The notes: generated from the sequence alone by a model not told the origin. A DNA stretch of 64,000 nucleotides from Lentibacillus sp. Marseille-P4043 (GCF_900258515.1 NZ_LT984884.1:596935-660934); one strand, 5' to 3'; shown: positions 16,204-26,406, numbered from the stretch's first letter. Numbers and translations: made by a program.

Positions 16204-18078
16204 TTACGCTGATAAAGAAGTACTCCATTGCTCAATTACTTCATCGACACTTGCTAACCAAGCAGTTGAGTCATTTCCTGCATCAATGTTTTTATTAAAT
16301 ATGTTTGCAAGGAGACTCTGTAAATCTTTATGATTTACTCTAACACCTTTCTCATTTAGTTCTTTTACCTTTTTCAAAACATTTATATACTGATTTATTG
16401 TGAGAGGGATAATTTTTTGTACTCTTCCTTCATAGCCTAATTTAACACTCATCCAAAAAGTATTTAACGTGTCACGATGAATGTTAGGAGCAATGAATAA
16501 ACAATAATTATCTAGAGACTTGTTTAAGTCTTTATCTTCAAATTCCCTTAAATGTCTCATTATAGGTTGTCCTTCATTAAACCACTGATCACGGCCTCTA
16601 AGAAGAGTTACCTCACAAATCATGTTAAAAGAAGAATACTTACACTCAATATCTGGATTATTACCCGCAGCAGTAAATAATGGTAAGTTATCATCCCCGA
16701 CTGAGTAATTAGGTGTAATTTCCTTTGCATCATCTAAAGCCATTAAAGATAACGTAGTATAATACTCTAGGTTTAATGGATCTTGGCCACTTATGCTTCT
16801 TTTTCTTGTGGCTAACTCTGTTAACTTTTTAATATATAAATCTATATTTTCTAAACTTCTCTCTCGTAGTATTGATAAATCATTATTTAATGTTTTTATT
16901 ATTTCTCTTAATTTTGCTATTTCTTTGTTATAATCATTTATACTCGAAAGTTCAACTTTGGTCAAAGTGAATTGGTGGAGAGCCTGATCTCGATATTGGT
17001 TGTTTATATCAGTTTGTAAAGACCTCGCTTGTTCTAATAAGTTTTCATAAACAGATTTTAAATCACTTAGGTTCTCCCATGGTAGAGCAGGTTTATCGAT
17101 ATCAGACATATAAGTTAAATAAGCCTCAGCATTTTTAAAACTTATTGCTCGCCCATCAAAGTTTTCTAATAGCCTTTTAATCTCTACTCTTCTAGTAGGG
17201 GCTAAATCGACATATCTACCATTTCCTCTGTAGTAAAATAACTTTGTTTGTCTAAAGTATCTTATTGCAGAGTCTCCATAATCATAGAGGTTATTAACTT
17301 TAGTTTCTACTTTTTTCTTCTCACTAGGTTTTAATTTAAAGACCTCTATTGCAGTTTCAACAAATCTTCTTTCAACATAACGTTGTGCTGCATTTTTATC
17401 TAATGATCTCTTTTCTTTCCTAAATTCAATAATTTTTGACACACGATCTTTGATATCTTTATAATCAATCAAGGTTGTTAAAAATAAGGAAAACTCTTCT
17501 TTTGATACTCCAACAGGTTTATGCCCTAAGTTTTTCCATTCTTTATTTACCTTACTAATAACATGCATAACTGCAATAAAGGGTACGATATCAAAGTCCT
17601 TGTATCCCTTGTCAGTCGGATTTGGTAATTGCCATTTTAAAAAGTATCTAAAGAAAACATTAACTAAGTCTACTTCTTCATTGATTAATTTTTTTCCTAA
17701 ATCGGTTATTCTAACCGCACCCATTGATTCCTTAGCAATTGCCAATCCCATCTTAGTAATATTACTTACTGCTGTTCTTCCTCTCATGGCATATGCCATT
17801 TCTTGATCATTATTGAAACTCTTGTTCTCATAGTGAACTTGACTTAAGATATCTTCTAATTCTTTATTAGTAAACTCTTCAGGATCTTCAAACTTTTGCT
17901 TGTAATAATCTGAAATTCCTGTAGGTGTGTACAATTTTGTTTTAATTAATTCTTTAAAAAATAAGCCTTGTGTTTTATCATTAAAAGGTCTTCCTTCAAA
18001 CCTAGAAAGCACCTTTAAAAAATCAACTATCCGTTCGGGATTTCTCAAAGTTGTACTTATACTCCATGTACCCGGCAT
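16204..18078 (-). CDS. AlwI-family type IIS restriction endonuclease
   Basis: 624 residues. It fits the AlwI/N.BspD6I family: WSISTTLRNPERI at residues 5-17, the LSRFEG string, YFLKWQLPNP near 145 and the catalytic region TAAGNNPDIECKYSSFNMIC followed by EVTLLRGRDQWFNEGQPIMR (residues about 470-510), which carries the PD...ExT nuclease motif; CLFIAPNIHRDTLNTF follows. Type IIS enzymes of this family cut at a short distance from an asymmetric site; AlwI itself reads GGATC, but the specificity here is not known. It is the last gene of a four-gene operon with two adenine methyltransferases. Start at 18078 with an AGGGGGAG site. Confidence 0.88.
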   Translation of the reverse strand: MPGTWSISTTLRNPERIVDFLKVLSRFEGRPFNDKTQGLFFKELIKTKLYTPTGISDYYKQKFEDPEEFTNKELEDILSQVHYENKSFNNDQEMAYAMRGRTAVSNITKMGLAIAKESMGAVRITDLGKKLINEEVDLVNVFFRYFLKWQLPNPTDKGYKDFDIVPFIAVMHVISKVNKEWKNLGHKPVGVSKEEFSLFLTTLIDYKDIKDRVSKIIEFRKEKRSLDKNAAQRYVERRFVETAIEVFKLKPSEKKKVETKVNNLYDYGDSAIRYFRQTKLFYYRGNGRYVDLAPTRRVEIKRLLENFDGRAISFKNAEAYLTYMSDIDKPALPWENLSDLKSVYENLLEQARSLQTDINNQYRDQALHQFTLTKVELSSINDYNKEIAKLREIIKTLNNDLSILRERSLENIDLYIKKLTELATRKRSISGQDPLNLEYYTTLSLMALDDAKEITPNYSVGDDNLPLFTAAGNNPDIECKYSSFNMICEVTLLRGRDQWFNEGQPIMRHLREFEDKDLNKSLDNYCLFIAPNIHRDTLNTFWMSVKLGYEGRVQKIIPLTINQYINVLKKVKELNEKGVRVNHKDLQSLLANIFNKNIDAGNDSTAWLASVDEVIEQWSTSLSA

Positions 18079-18089
18079 ATAAACTCCCC

Positions 18090-19064
18090 CTAGATGAATA
18101 TGTTTGAAAACTCTGAACCATAATTCCTCTTATTTTCATTAAAATTTCCAAAGAATTCTTGGTTATAATGAATCCCTTTAAAATCGGAAAAATAATCTCT
18201 ATTATTAGAATTATAATTCTTCATATCGTGTAACCACCCTAAGAAAATACTTCTACTTATACAATACTTATTCTCAGAAGTAATGCCTCTAGCAGTGTCC
18301 AAACTTAAAACTTCAATTACTGAGATTTTTTCATTAGGATTATCACTATAGTTAATTAAAAATAATCTGCCATTTAACTGCTGTTTTGTATTCCATAATG
18401 ATATATACTTTTGTTTATTATCACTTGAACTACCCGTCCAACAATACCTCATTGGATGGGCTTGTATATTATTTATATGGTGATTTTCCCTTTTAAGAAA
18501 TTCATATATTACATATTCATTTGTTGATGGTATATATTGAAATAAATCTAGATCAAAACCTTTAGTGGTATCACCATTAAGCAAATTTTTGGTTAAGACA
18601 AGACCATTATCATCTTGAAATTGGTTGTCATTATAAATGGATTGTAATAAACCATTTACATAACTATCAATGTTTGTATTTCTAGCAGCCCCTAATCCCT
18701 TTGAATTGCTTTGTCCGTCAATATTATTTACTCCTCTAAACCACTGTTGAAGTTGATCAAAAGTCAGGATATAACCATTTGTTTGATTAATGTAAGGATT
18801 TATCTCAATCAAAACGTACTTATTAATTCCTTGTTGATAAAAAATAAATAATCTTACTGCATGTTGATAACCCCTAAGAAAGTTAATTTTACCAACTTCT
18901 ACATTACTAATCATAGTAAATAATGCTTCCCAAAAATGCCCTTGATTAAGTAACTGATTATTATTTCCTATAAGACCATTAATATTATTTACTTCCATAA
19001 ATTCAAAGAAGTAGTACTGTCCATTGGTATTAGCATACTGAACCCTATCAATTGTGTATAACAA
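18090..19064 (-). CDS. PD-(D/E)xK-like protein, candidate second restriction subunit
   Basis: 324 residues, Asn/Tyr-rich, not a recognised family. Residues about 170-195 read FDLDLFQYIPSTNEYVIYEF then LKRE, which fits a PD-(D/E)xK core (Asp, a strand, then E-x-LK). It stands 11 bp upstream of the AlwI-type gene and 126 bp after the methyltransferase pair, separated by a terminator. Some type IIS enzymes (BtsI, BsrDI) need a separate small nuclease subunit, so this could be the partner that cuts the other strand; that is inference. Start TTG at 19064 with an AAGGAAG site. Confidence 0.55.
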   Translation of the reverse strand: MLYTIDRVQYANTNGQYYFFEFMEVNNINGLIGNNNQLLNQGHFWEALFTMISNVEVGKINFLRGYQHAVRLFIFYQQGINKYVLIEINPYINQTNGYILTFDQLQQWFRGVNNIDGQSNSKGLGAARNTNIDSYVNGLLQSIYNDNQFQDDNGLVLTKNLLNGDTTKGFDLDLFQYIPSTNEYVIYEFLKRENHHINNIQAHPMRYCWTGSSSDNKQKYISLWNTKQQLNGRLFLINYSDNPNEKISVIEVLSLDTARGITSENKYCISRSIFLGWLHDMKNYNSNNRDYFSDFKGIHYNQEFFGNFNENKRNYGSEFSNIFI

Positions 19065-19153
19065 ATAGCATCTTCCTTTTTCTAGAATCTAATATACTAC
19101 TACCATCATAATTCATATTACCTATTTGTTAAATAGTTTCCAGAAATATATAA

Positions 19154-19187
19154 GAAAAAACCTTCCCAACAATGCTGGAAAGGTTTC
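19154..19187 (-). terminator. terminator after the methyltransferase pair
   Basis: Minus strand AAACCTTTCC, loop, GGGAAGGTTTTTT, right after the 19191-20126 gene. Confidence 0.75.
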
Positions 19188-19190
19188 ATA

Positions 19191-20126
19191 TTATTTCTTA
19201 TAATTAGTGATTAGTACTTCAGAGGTCTTTGTTGTCTTTTCTTTAATTTGATAGTTAGAATTATTGTAATTATAGTCTAGATAGTTAATTTCATAATTTT
19301 TAGCCCAATTTATTAGAATTGTATTCTCTTTGCCCTTATGTTCAAGTACATTTGATAATGCAAATTTAACACCTTGTGAATCTAACTTATCTAATAGATT
19401 TAACAGGTCATATTCTTCAGTTTCAGTCCACCCATTTTGTTCATTATATGTTGCAGTTGAAATTAAATAAGGAGGATCTGCATAGAGAAAATCCCCTCTT
19501 AAAAGTTCTATCTCCACTTGACGGAAGTCGTCGCATACAAAATCTATATCCTTATCCTTTATTACCTCAATAAACTTATTTAAGTTTGACTGAATTTTGT
19601 CATTAAAATCTCTTTTACCAACAGGAATATTGTAATGACCTTTTTTATTAAATCTTATCTGATTATTAAAACCATAAACAGTTAACAGATAAAATAGAAG
19701 ATCATAGTAAGTGTTGTCACTTGTCCGACAATTGTAATCCTCTCTTAACTTTAAAAAACGCTCTTTGTTATAAAAAGCAAGTCCATTTCCAGACTCACAA
19801 CCATAATGAGAATATCCATTCTTCTGGGTATCAGTTAACTCATACTTTAATATTATATTAGAAATAATATTAAACACATCTTCTTTACTTGTGTTCTTTA
19901 AAGTATTAAAAAGTCGTAAGACCTCTCTCTGCTTGTCTATGCCAAGCATATTCCCTTTTGCACTAACATTGATAGCAACATTTGCCCCGCCGCAAAATAA
20001 ATCAACAAAATTATTTATTTCTTCGGGGAACAAAGGAACAATTTGCTTTAATAATTTATGCTTTCCACCTGTATAATTTAAACATGATTTGAGATACTTC
20101 GTATCTGTTTGTAACAATTTTATCAC
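19191..20126 (-). CDS. D12-class (Dam-type) adenine-N6 DNA methyltransferase
   Basis: 311 residues. Motif X is NYTGGKHKLL (residue ~17), motif I FVDLFCGGANVA (~42) binds S-adenosylmethionine, and motif IV YADPPYL (~216) is the catalytic DPPY; the order X-I-IV is that of the alpha/D12 class. It methylates adenine within a short site to protect host DNA. The GTG start at 20126 overlaps the TGA of the upstream methyltransferase gene (GTGA), so the two are translationally coupled. Two adenine methyltransferases suit an asymmetric type IIS site, one for each strand. Confidence 0.9.
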   Translation of the reverse strand: MIKLLQTDTKYLKSCLNYTGGKHKLLKQIVPLFPEEINNFVDLFCGGANVAINVSAKGNMLGIDKQREVLRLFNTLKNTSKEDVFNIISNIILKYELTDTQKNGYSHYGCESGNGLAFYNKERFLKLREDYNCRTSDNTYYDLLFYLLTVYGFNNQIRFNKKGHYNIPVGKRDFNDKIQSNLNKFIEVIKDKDIDFVCDDFRQVEIELLRGDFLYADPPYLISTATYNEQNGWTETEEYDLLNLLDKLDSQGVKFALSNVLEHKGKENTILINWAKNYEINYLDYNYNNSNYQIKEKTTKTSEVLITNYKK

Positions 20127-21343
20127 CTGCTTATTTCACAAAGATACAGTATTTCCTTATGATCTTCAATGTTTGTTTTTCCAGTAGTATAGGCTTGGAA
20201 ATCCGTATCAAAAATACTCACCTTACCTCTGGTTTCTAGAATCTCTACTATTTCTTCAGCAGAAATTTTTGCATTTGAACGGCCAACACCTTTTTGTGCC
20301 ATATTGTTATAAGAAACAAGAATATACTTACCAGAGATATTCGAAATTAAGTCTTCAAAAGCCTGAGTAGCCTTCATAGTACAATAATCACTCTTAATAT
20401 GAGAACGGTTTATCATTTTTTTGGCAACTCCTGAAACTTCAGGTTTCTTCCATTCTGCGATATTCTCTAGGAGGTGATAAGCATCTCCATATTGACGTGA
20501 GTTATAAGGAGTGTCTATATAAATCAAGTCTGCACTTATTTTTCTAACTAATTGGTTCGCATCCTCGTTAAATATTCTATTTCCTTTATTATAATGATCA
20601 TTAAATTTTGGTACTAAAAGTTTAATTTCTTTCAAAGAATCTAATTTTCTTCTATAAGCGTCATAATGCCCCACTGTATTAGCAACTTTATCCATAGCAT
20701 AGAGCAATGAAGTAATAAAGGTTGCTTTTTCACGAAAATTAATTTCCTCTGATAATCTCTCAATTTCTTCCCTAATATAGCCTATTTTTTTAGCATTATA
20801 TTCTGAAAAATAAGTACCACCATAATGTTTTGATACATAGTTATCTTCAGTAGGCTCAGCGTCATTAAATTGTTTAATTATACTCTGTATCTTTTTATAA
20901 TCAATTTTTTCGTCACTAAACCATGTCCAATATGCTAAGTGATTTGAGTACAAAATATCATTAACAATTATGTTTTTGCCGGCAATGTTAAATCTATCAG
21001 CAACTACACCTGTTCCACCAAAAATATCTGCCACAGTGTTTACATTTATACAATTCTCATTAACAACCTTCCATATGAATTCTAATAATTTATATTTACT
21101 GCCTAAATATCTACGATTTTTGATATTCAATTTTATATCATTTTCAATTGGTAGAGACAGTTGCTTCTCTTTTTTTCTAATTACATTTGTTATTTCACTT
21201 ACGTGTTGTTCAGTCCACATTCTCCAGCCTCTCCAATCTTTCTTAGGGGCAGAAATATCTCCAATTTTCACCCAATTGTAGAGTGTTTGCCTTGTTAGAT
21301 TAAATTGTTCTAATAATTCTTTAGTACGTATTTGTTGGTTCAT
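20123..21343 (-). CDS. adenine-N6 DNA methyltransferase with N-terminal HTH
   Basis: 406 residues from the ATG at 21343 (MNQQIRTKELLEQF) after GGGGTGGGGAA. The first ~60 residues form a MerR-like helix-turn-helix (LTRQTLYNWVKIGDISAPKK, GWRMWTEQHVSEIT), possibly an autoregulator or target-reading domain. The methyltransferase part has motif X NRRYLGSKYKLLEF, motif I VADIFGGTGVVADRF and motif IV LIYIDTPYNSRQY (DTPY instead of DPPY). It is the first gene of the restriction-modification operon and faces the DUF4365 gene. Confidence 0.85.
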   Translation of the reverse strand: MNQQIRTKELLEQFNLTRQTLYNWVKIGDISAPKKDWRGWRMWTEQHVSEITNVIRKKEKQLSLPIENDIKLNIKNRRYLGSKYKLLEFIWKVVNENCINVNTVADIFGGTGVVADRFNIAGKNIIVNDILYSNHLAYWTWFSDEKIDYKKIQSIIKQFNDAEPTEDNYVSKHYGGTYFSEYNAKKIGYIREEIERLSEEINFREKATFITSLLYAMDKVANTVGHYDAYRRKLDSLKEIKLLVPKFNDHYNKGNRIFNEDANQLVRKISADLIYIDTPYNSRQYGDAYHLLENIAEWKKPEVSGVAKKMINRSHIKSDYCTMKATQAFEDLISNISGKYILVSYNNMAQKGVGRSNAKISAEEIVEILETRGKVSIFDTDFQAYTTGKTNIEDHKEILYLCEISR

Positions 21344-21537
21344 TTCCCCACCCCATTTACGCATCACCGCATCGTTCTATTTTTACTATTTCGATTATAT
21401 CATCAACTAGAAGGCAATTAAACGTTTTTTTCTGTCGAATTTTAGAGAATGTTAATGGCATGCTTCATAAAAGCCATGATGTTATACTTTTAAAAAGATG
21501 AATCCTTTTTTGATATAAAGAACTTATGGAGGTAGTC

Positions 21538-22536
21538 ATGGGATTTCCAAGGTTTGATGGTAATAAAGGAAGCAAAGGAGTAAATTTAGTAGAGAGAAAG
21601 GTTATAGAGGAGTTGGGCTGGATATTTAGAGAGCAGCCTACACAAGATTATGGAATTGACGGTCATATGGAAATCGTTGACGATGAATATGTAACTGGAA
21701 GACTTGTCGCTATTCAGATAAAAGCAGGAAAAAGTTATTTGAAAGAGGAAATAAGTACAGGGTTTGTATTTAGAGGTAAAATAGAACATTACAACTATTG
21801 GAACAACCATTCATTACCTGTTATTTTGATATTGTGTGACCTTGAAAATGATACTTGCTATTGGGAACAAATTAATAAAGATACTGTAGAATTAATCTCA
21901 GACACTAGTTGGAAAGTCACTGTTCCAAAGGAACAAATAATAAATCAAGAGTCCTTATCTAGTCTAAAATATATTGCCGAGAATACCACAGATTATGAAA
22001 GACGCTTAAATTCATTAGTTCTATCAAGAACTTGGATGGAGGAACTAATGAATGGAAATAAAGTAATTTTGGAATCAGACGAATGGATAAACAAAACATC
22101 TGGGAGAGGATCCTTAGTTTTGAAAGTTATAGAATCAGATACGGAATATGAGAAAGTTGTCCTGAACTGGCCAATGGTATTCTTCCCTTTCGAAAGTTAT
22201 GAAGATGTATTTCCAGAATTGTTTCCTTGGGCAAATTTCTCAGTTGATGAAGATTTTTATGAAGAATATGATGAAGCAGAATTACTTGCCGATAATGCTG
22301 TTTGGGATAAGGAAGAAGGAGAGTACATAGTATTTGGAGATATACAAGAGTGGAAACAGGAACGCACTGATATTAGACCTTATGCTATTCTTTCTGGGGA
22401 AGTAGCATCTTATCGACTATACTTAAGTCTCAATGAACTTGGGAGTTCGTTTTTACTCTTAGACAACTATCTAAGAAATGGGTTTGAGAAAAGGGACTCT
22501 GAAAAAAACAATAATAAACACGATAATTGGTTTTAA
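21538..22536 (+). CDS. DUF4365 (PD-(D/E)xK-like) domain protein
   Basis: 332 residues from the ATG at 21538 (MGFPRFDGNKG) directly behind TGGAGGTAGTC. Residues about 28-75 read FREQPTQDYGIDGHMEI and GRLVAIQIKAGKSY, the DUF4365 layout with Asp and Q-x-K of a nuclease fold. The second half is acidic with many aromatic residues and unrecognised. DUF4365 proteins occur often in defence islands. It is transcribed divergently from the methyltransferase operon and appears intact; target unknown. Confidence 0.75.
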   Translation: MGFPRFDGNKGSKGVNLVERKVIEELGWIFREQPTQDYGIDGHMEIVDDEYVTGRLVAIQIKAGKSYLKEEISTGFVFRGKIEHYNYWNNHSLPVILILCDLENDTCYWEQINKDTVELISDTSWKVTVPKEQIINQESLSSLKYIAENTTDYERRLNSLVLSRTWMEELMNGNKVILESDEWINKTSGRGSLVLKVIESDTEYEKVVLNWPMVFFPFESYEDVFPELFPWANFSVDEDFYEEYDEAELLADNAVWDKEEGEYIVFGDIQEWKQERTDIRPYAILSGEVASYRLYLSLNELGSSFLLLDNYLRNGFEKRDSEKNNNKHDNWF

Positions 22537-22854
22537 TAAATGACTATTCTCTGTTCTGGGAATAGTCTTAATTTCTTTTTGATACTGAGATCCCATAGTT
22601 CATAACCTATTTTAAACCTACCTAAAGGCTCTATTTTGCAAAGTTTTATTAAGCCAGCACCTAAATGTGTGTTATGTAATTTAAAATTGATTCTAGGGCT
22701 ATTTTAAAGCCCATTTTATGCATATTCGGGACAGGCTTCGTCTTTTGTTAATTCTCTTTCCAAAAATTAAATAAAAAAAGACAAAGCCCTCACAAAAAAG
22801 GCTTTTAATTAAAGTTCTAAAATAGAAGGAAATCTAATTGTGAAATAAAACATT
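22537..22854. other. 318-bp intergenic region
   Basis: No gene seen. It holds ATTCTCTGTTCTGGGAATAG-type short hairpin DNA near 22543 (candidate terminator of the DUF4365 gene) and AAAAAAAGACAAAGCCCTC near 22772. A short block (GATTCTAGGGCTATTTTAAA, 22688-22707) resembles DNA near 28446. Confidence 0.35.
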
Positions 22855-23448
22855 TTACCAATCACCTATTTTATCTAATTTTGAAAATGCCTCAGAATTT
22901 ACTACAAGTTTTCCTTCACTCTTATTAATTAAGTTAAAACCAACAAGATATACATTAATTCTACTCATTTGAACTCTATTTGTATGTTTTGCTCTCTTTC
23001 CATATCTTTCTTCATATAGGGCTACCCATTCATTAAATAAATCTTTATTATATTTTGGCGCATTCTTATGAATTAGGTATAAAAGTTCTAAAAATCCAAA
23101 GTAACTATAAATAAAACCTTTAGATAAATAACTTATATCTTTAGTTTGCAGGTAATTTTCACTCATATTAGTCAATTTAACTATCTTATTACTTTGCCTT
23201 AGTAGATTTGCTCTTTCTAATATAGGTCTAACGTTAAATGCTGTATTAAAGGAAACTCCAAAAGTTTCCATTATTATAGTTGTTAATTGTTCATGATTAA
23301 TTTCTTCATGCTCTTTTACTATTAGTAAGATTGCCTCTATATCCTCAACTAAAGTGTCATTCTTTCTTGGAATTGCTAATATTGATTTATACCTATCAAC
23401 AGATTCTTCTATATCATTTTTTATTTTAGTTAGTATTAAATTTGTCAT
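22855..23448 (-). CDS. hypothetical protein with winged-helix-like region, divergent from TrlF
   Basis: 197 residues. Residues about 30-85 (IEAILLIVKEHEEINHEQLT, GVSFNTAFNVRPILERANLL, KIVKLTNMSENYL) have the order of a winged helix, with LLRQSNKIVKLT as the wing. The C-terminal half has a second helical region (VQMSRINVYLVGFNLINKSE). No family recognised. It faces the TrlF-type ATPase gene across a 308-bp gap, so it could be its regulator or a partner. No nuclease motif visible. Confidence 0.5.
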   Translation of the reverse strand: MTNLILTKIKNDIEESVDRYKSILAIPRKNDTLVEDIEAILLIVKEHEEINHEQLTTIIMETFGVSFNTAFNVRPILERANLLRQSNKIVKLTNMSENYLQTKDISYLSKGFIYSYFGFLELLYLIHKNAPKYNKDLFNEWVALYEERYGKRAKHTNRVQMSRINVYLVGFNLINKSEGKLVVNSEAFSKLDKIGDW

Positions 23449-23756
23449 TATTCCCCACCCTCACGTACTTACTAAAATCCATACTATCCTGATTAATATT
23501 TCAAATTTTTGTACAATTTTTAGCAGTCAAAATTCTGCATAGACCACTAATGACAAAAGCAATCCAAGTTATAAATATGTGATATTCAAATATAGTTATC
23601 ACTAATCAATGTAAAAAGCATAATAGACATATATTTATACTCGAATTTATTATTCTTTAACTGTACTATATATCCTTTTTAATTATCAATATAATAATGT
23701 CGAATATAGTCGGTGCCTGTTATAATTTTCCTATAAGTCTATTAGGAGGGTTTTAT

Positions 23757-26372
23757 GTGAATAGTTATTTTGCGAAATTTTACAAGTGTGCATTACAAGT
23801 AAATCCTTTTGATTATATTAAATATAGAGGGAAAGAACATTCCTTTACTGAAGAAGAATATAATCACAGTATTTACGAAAATTGTATTAAAGAAGGCATT
23901 AAGGTTGTTGGACTTGCTAATCACGGTGATGTTCAAAATTCAAAGTCTCTCAGAAATTACCTACAAGAAAGAGATATTGTCGTTTTTCCCGGTTTTGAAA
24001 TCTCCACTTCAGAGAGAGTACATATTGTATGCCTGTTTGATGAAAGTACGAATGAACTCCAATTAGAAAGGTATCTTGGCTCCTTAGAACTTACTGATAC
24101 AAACGACGGTATTTCACCAAGTAAATTAAGTTTTATCCAAATTGCACAAAAGATAGAAGAATTGGGTGGTTTTTGGTATGCCGCCCATGTAACACAAGAT
24201 AATGGCGTATTGAAACTTCATCAATACCCTATTTGGCAATCTAGATTTTTAAAAGCGGCACAAATTCCAGCAAAACGTCATGAAGTAGAAGACAAATTTA
24301 TTAATATTTTAAAGAATAAAGACCCCAACTACAAAAAAGACACATCCTTTGCTTTGATAAATGCAAAAGACGTAAGTAAACCTGAAGATATATTAATAGA
24401 GACTGCAAGTTGTCTGGTTAAAATGTCTGAACCAAATTTCAAATCTTTTAAATTAGCCTTTCAAGATCCTGAAGCAAGAGTAAGACTTACTTCTGATTTA
24501 AATGAGGTTCATCAAACTTCAATTGATCAAATAAATATTTTTGGGGGTTATCTCGATGATTTTGAGATAAAATTATCACCTAATTTAAATACCATTATTG
24601 GTGGACGCGGTACTGGTAAATCCACATTGATTGAATTAATTAGATACGCACTAGACCAAAAACCTAAAGGAAAAGACGCCAAAAAGACATTTGATAATAT
24701 TATAGAGGCAAATCTTGGTGCGGGTGGTAGAGTAGAACTTTTGGTAACCTCACATAAGCAATTTGGTAAACAGTTTAAAATAATTAAACGGTTCAACAGT
24801 CCTATCGCTATTATGAATCTTGATGGTACAAAGTCAAAACTAGAAATACATGACATTCTTCCTAACATTGAGATATATAGCCAAAACGAAGTTGTTGAGA
24901 TAACTGACAGTGAAAATGCAAAATTACAAATTTTAAATCGCTTTTTGGGTAAGCATAACAGTTTTGAACAGGCTAAAGAGGAGAAAAAAGGTAGTTTAAG
25001 GAAAAATGCATCTCTCCTTTTAGAAAAATTAGAACGATTTGATGAACTATCTTCCAAGATAAATAAACTACCGAGTTTAAAGGAAAAACAAAGAACCTAC
25101 GACGAACTTGGTATATCACAAAAATTGAATATTCAAGGACAAATAACAACTGAAGAGAGATATATCCTAACTTGTAAAGAAAATATAAAAAAACATTCTC
25201 TTCAGATTCAAAAAGCAGCAATCCCTTTTAATGATGAGTTTATTGAAAAGACCAAAAATGGTAGTATTTTTAAAGATTTGAAGCGGGAAATTAATGATTT
25301 CAACGAGCGGATTGAGCACCTTCTAGCCCAATACACTGACATAAAATTATCTACTTTAACTGCCCTTGATTCTTTAAGTGAGAAATGGCTAGTTGAAAAA
25401 CAAGGTGCTGAAGTTGAAATTAAAAAAGCAATAAAATCATTAGGGGATCTAAATGGACAGAATGGTCAAGATATTGCGAAAGAATATTCCAATACTTTGG
25501 AACAAATAGCGAGCATAGAACCTCTTACTCAAGAACTCTCGCTATTAGAACAGGAAATTAGTGATTTAGAATATGAAAGGGATAACTTAAGAGAACAATT
25601 AAATGTTATAAAAGATACAGAACTTGACACGCTTAGAAAAGCAGTAAAAAAAATCAACAATAAAAAGTTACAGGGTAAAGTTAAAATAGAAATATATCCT
25701 AAGAAAAATCGAGATTTTTTAATAAACTTCTTAGCACAAGAAAAAGGTCTCGGAGTTCAGGGGCTGAAGTGGCTTGAAGAGATAGAAACTTTTGATATAA
25801 CTAGTTTTATAGAAAATGTCAAAAATGGTAAAGATGCTTTATATAACGCTTACAAGTCATATGGTTTACAGCAAAATAGAGCAGAAATTATATCAGCAAT
25901 GAGCAAAGAACGGATTTTAGAATTGGAGATTATTGATTTACCAAATATTATTGACATACAACTCAATGTATCCTCAGGTAAAGAGGAAAAATATAAGTCT
26001 TTAGATAAATTATCAAAAGGACAACAATGTACAGCAGTGTTAAATATACTTATGTTAGAAAATGAAGATCCTTTAATTGTAGACCAACCAGAAGATAATC
26101 TGGATAATGCATATATTGCAAATAATTTAGTAAAAGGTTTAAGGGAACTAAAAATTAATAGACAATTTTTATTTGCAACTCATAATGCTAATCTTCCTGT
26201 TTTTGGAGATGCGGAACTAATTGGTGTAATGGAAGAAAACGAAGGTACAGGCTGCGTCAATGAAGAGTGTTTAGGTTCAGTTGATAATAACTACGTAAAA
26301 GAAGCAGTTGTAAATACATTAGAAGGCGGAAGTATGGCCTTTATCATGCGGAAAGAAAAATATAACATATAA
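23757..26372 (+). CDS. TrlF-type PHP-domain/SMC-like ATPase
   Basis: 871 residues. GTG at 23757 is chosen because AGGAGGGTTTTAT precedes it; an ATG 60 bp upstream has no site. The N-terminal ~270 residues are PHP-like (VVGLANHGDVQNS near 50, FPGFEISTSERVHIVCLF near 77, FWYAAHV near 139), a metal-dependent phosphoesterase fold. Then an ABC/SMC-type ATPase: Walker A GGRGTGKSTLIE near 281, a long coiled coil (about 395-650), Walker B LIVDQPEDNLD near 772 and ATHNANLPVFGDAE after it. Such PHP-ATPase fusions are listed as TrlF-like and are found in defence islands. A nucleic-acid-triggered nuclease is a reasonable inference. Confidence 0.82.
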   Translation: MNSYFAKFYKCALQVNPFDYIKYRGKEHSFTEEEYNHSIYENCIKEGIKVVGLANHGDVQNSKSLRNYLQERDIVVFPGFEISTSERVHIVCLFDESTNELQLERYLGSLELTDTNDGISPSKLSFIQIAQKIEELGGFWYAAHVTQDNGVLKLHQYPIWQSRFLKAAQIPAKRHEVEDKFINILKNKDPNYKKDTSFALINAKDVSKPEDILIETASCLVKMSEPNFKSFKLAFQDPEARVRLTSDLNEVHQTSIDQINIFGGYLDDFEIKLSPNLNTIIGGRGTGKSTLIELIRYALDQKPKGKDAKKTFDNIIEANLGAGGRVELLVTSHKQFGKQFKIIKRFNSPIAIMNLDGTKSKLEIHDILPNIEIYSQNEVVEITDSENAKLQILNRFLGKHNSFEQAKEEKKGSLRKNASLLLEKLERFDELSSKINKLPSLKEKQRTYDELGISQKLNIQGQITTEERYILTCKENIKKHSLQIQKAAIPFNDEFIEKTKNGSIFKDLKREINDFNERIEHLLAQYTDIKLSTLTALDSLSEKWLVEKQGAEVEIKKAIKSLGDLNGQNGQDIAKEYSNTLEQIASIEPLTQELSLLEQEISDLEYERDNLREQLNVIKDTELDTLRKAVKKINNKKLQGKVKIEIYPKKNRDFLINFLAQEKGLGVQGLKWLEEIETFDITSFIENVKNGKDALYNAYKSYGLQQNRAEIISAMSKERILELEIIDLPNIIDIQLNVSSGKEEKYKSLDKLSKGQQCTAVLNILMLENEDPLIVDQPEDNLDNAYIANNLVKGLRELKINRQFLFATHNANLPVFGDAELIGVMEENEGTGCVNEECLGSVDNNYVKEAVVNTLEGGSMAFIMRKEKYNI

Positions 26373-26378
26373 TACTAT

Positions 26379-26406
26379 AATCCCTCTAAATCTAATTAGA
26401 GGGATT
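26379..26406. terminator. bidirectional terminator between convergent genes
   Basis: AATCCCTCTAA at 26379 pairs with TTAGAGGGATT ending at 26406, between the TrlF-type gene and the convergent 26406-27383 gene. Confidence 0.7.
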
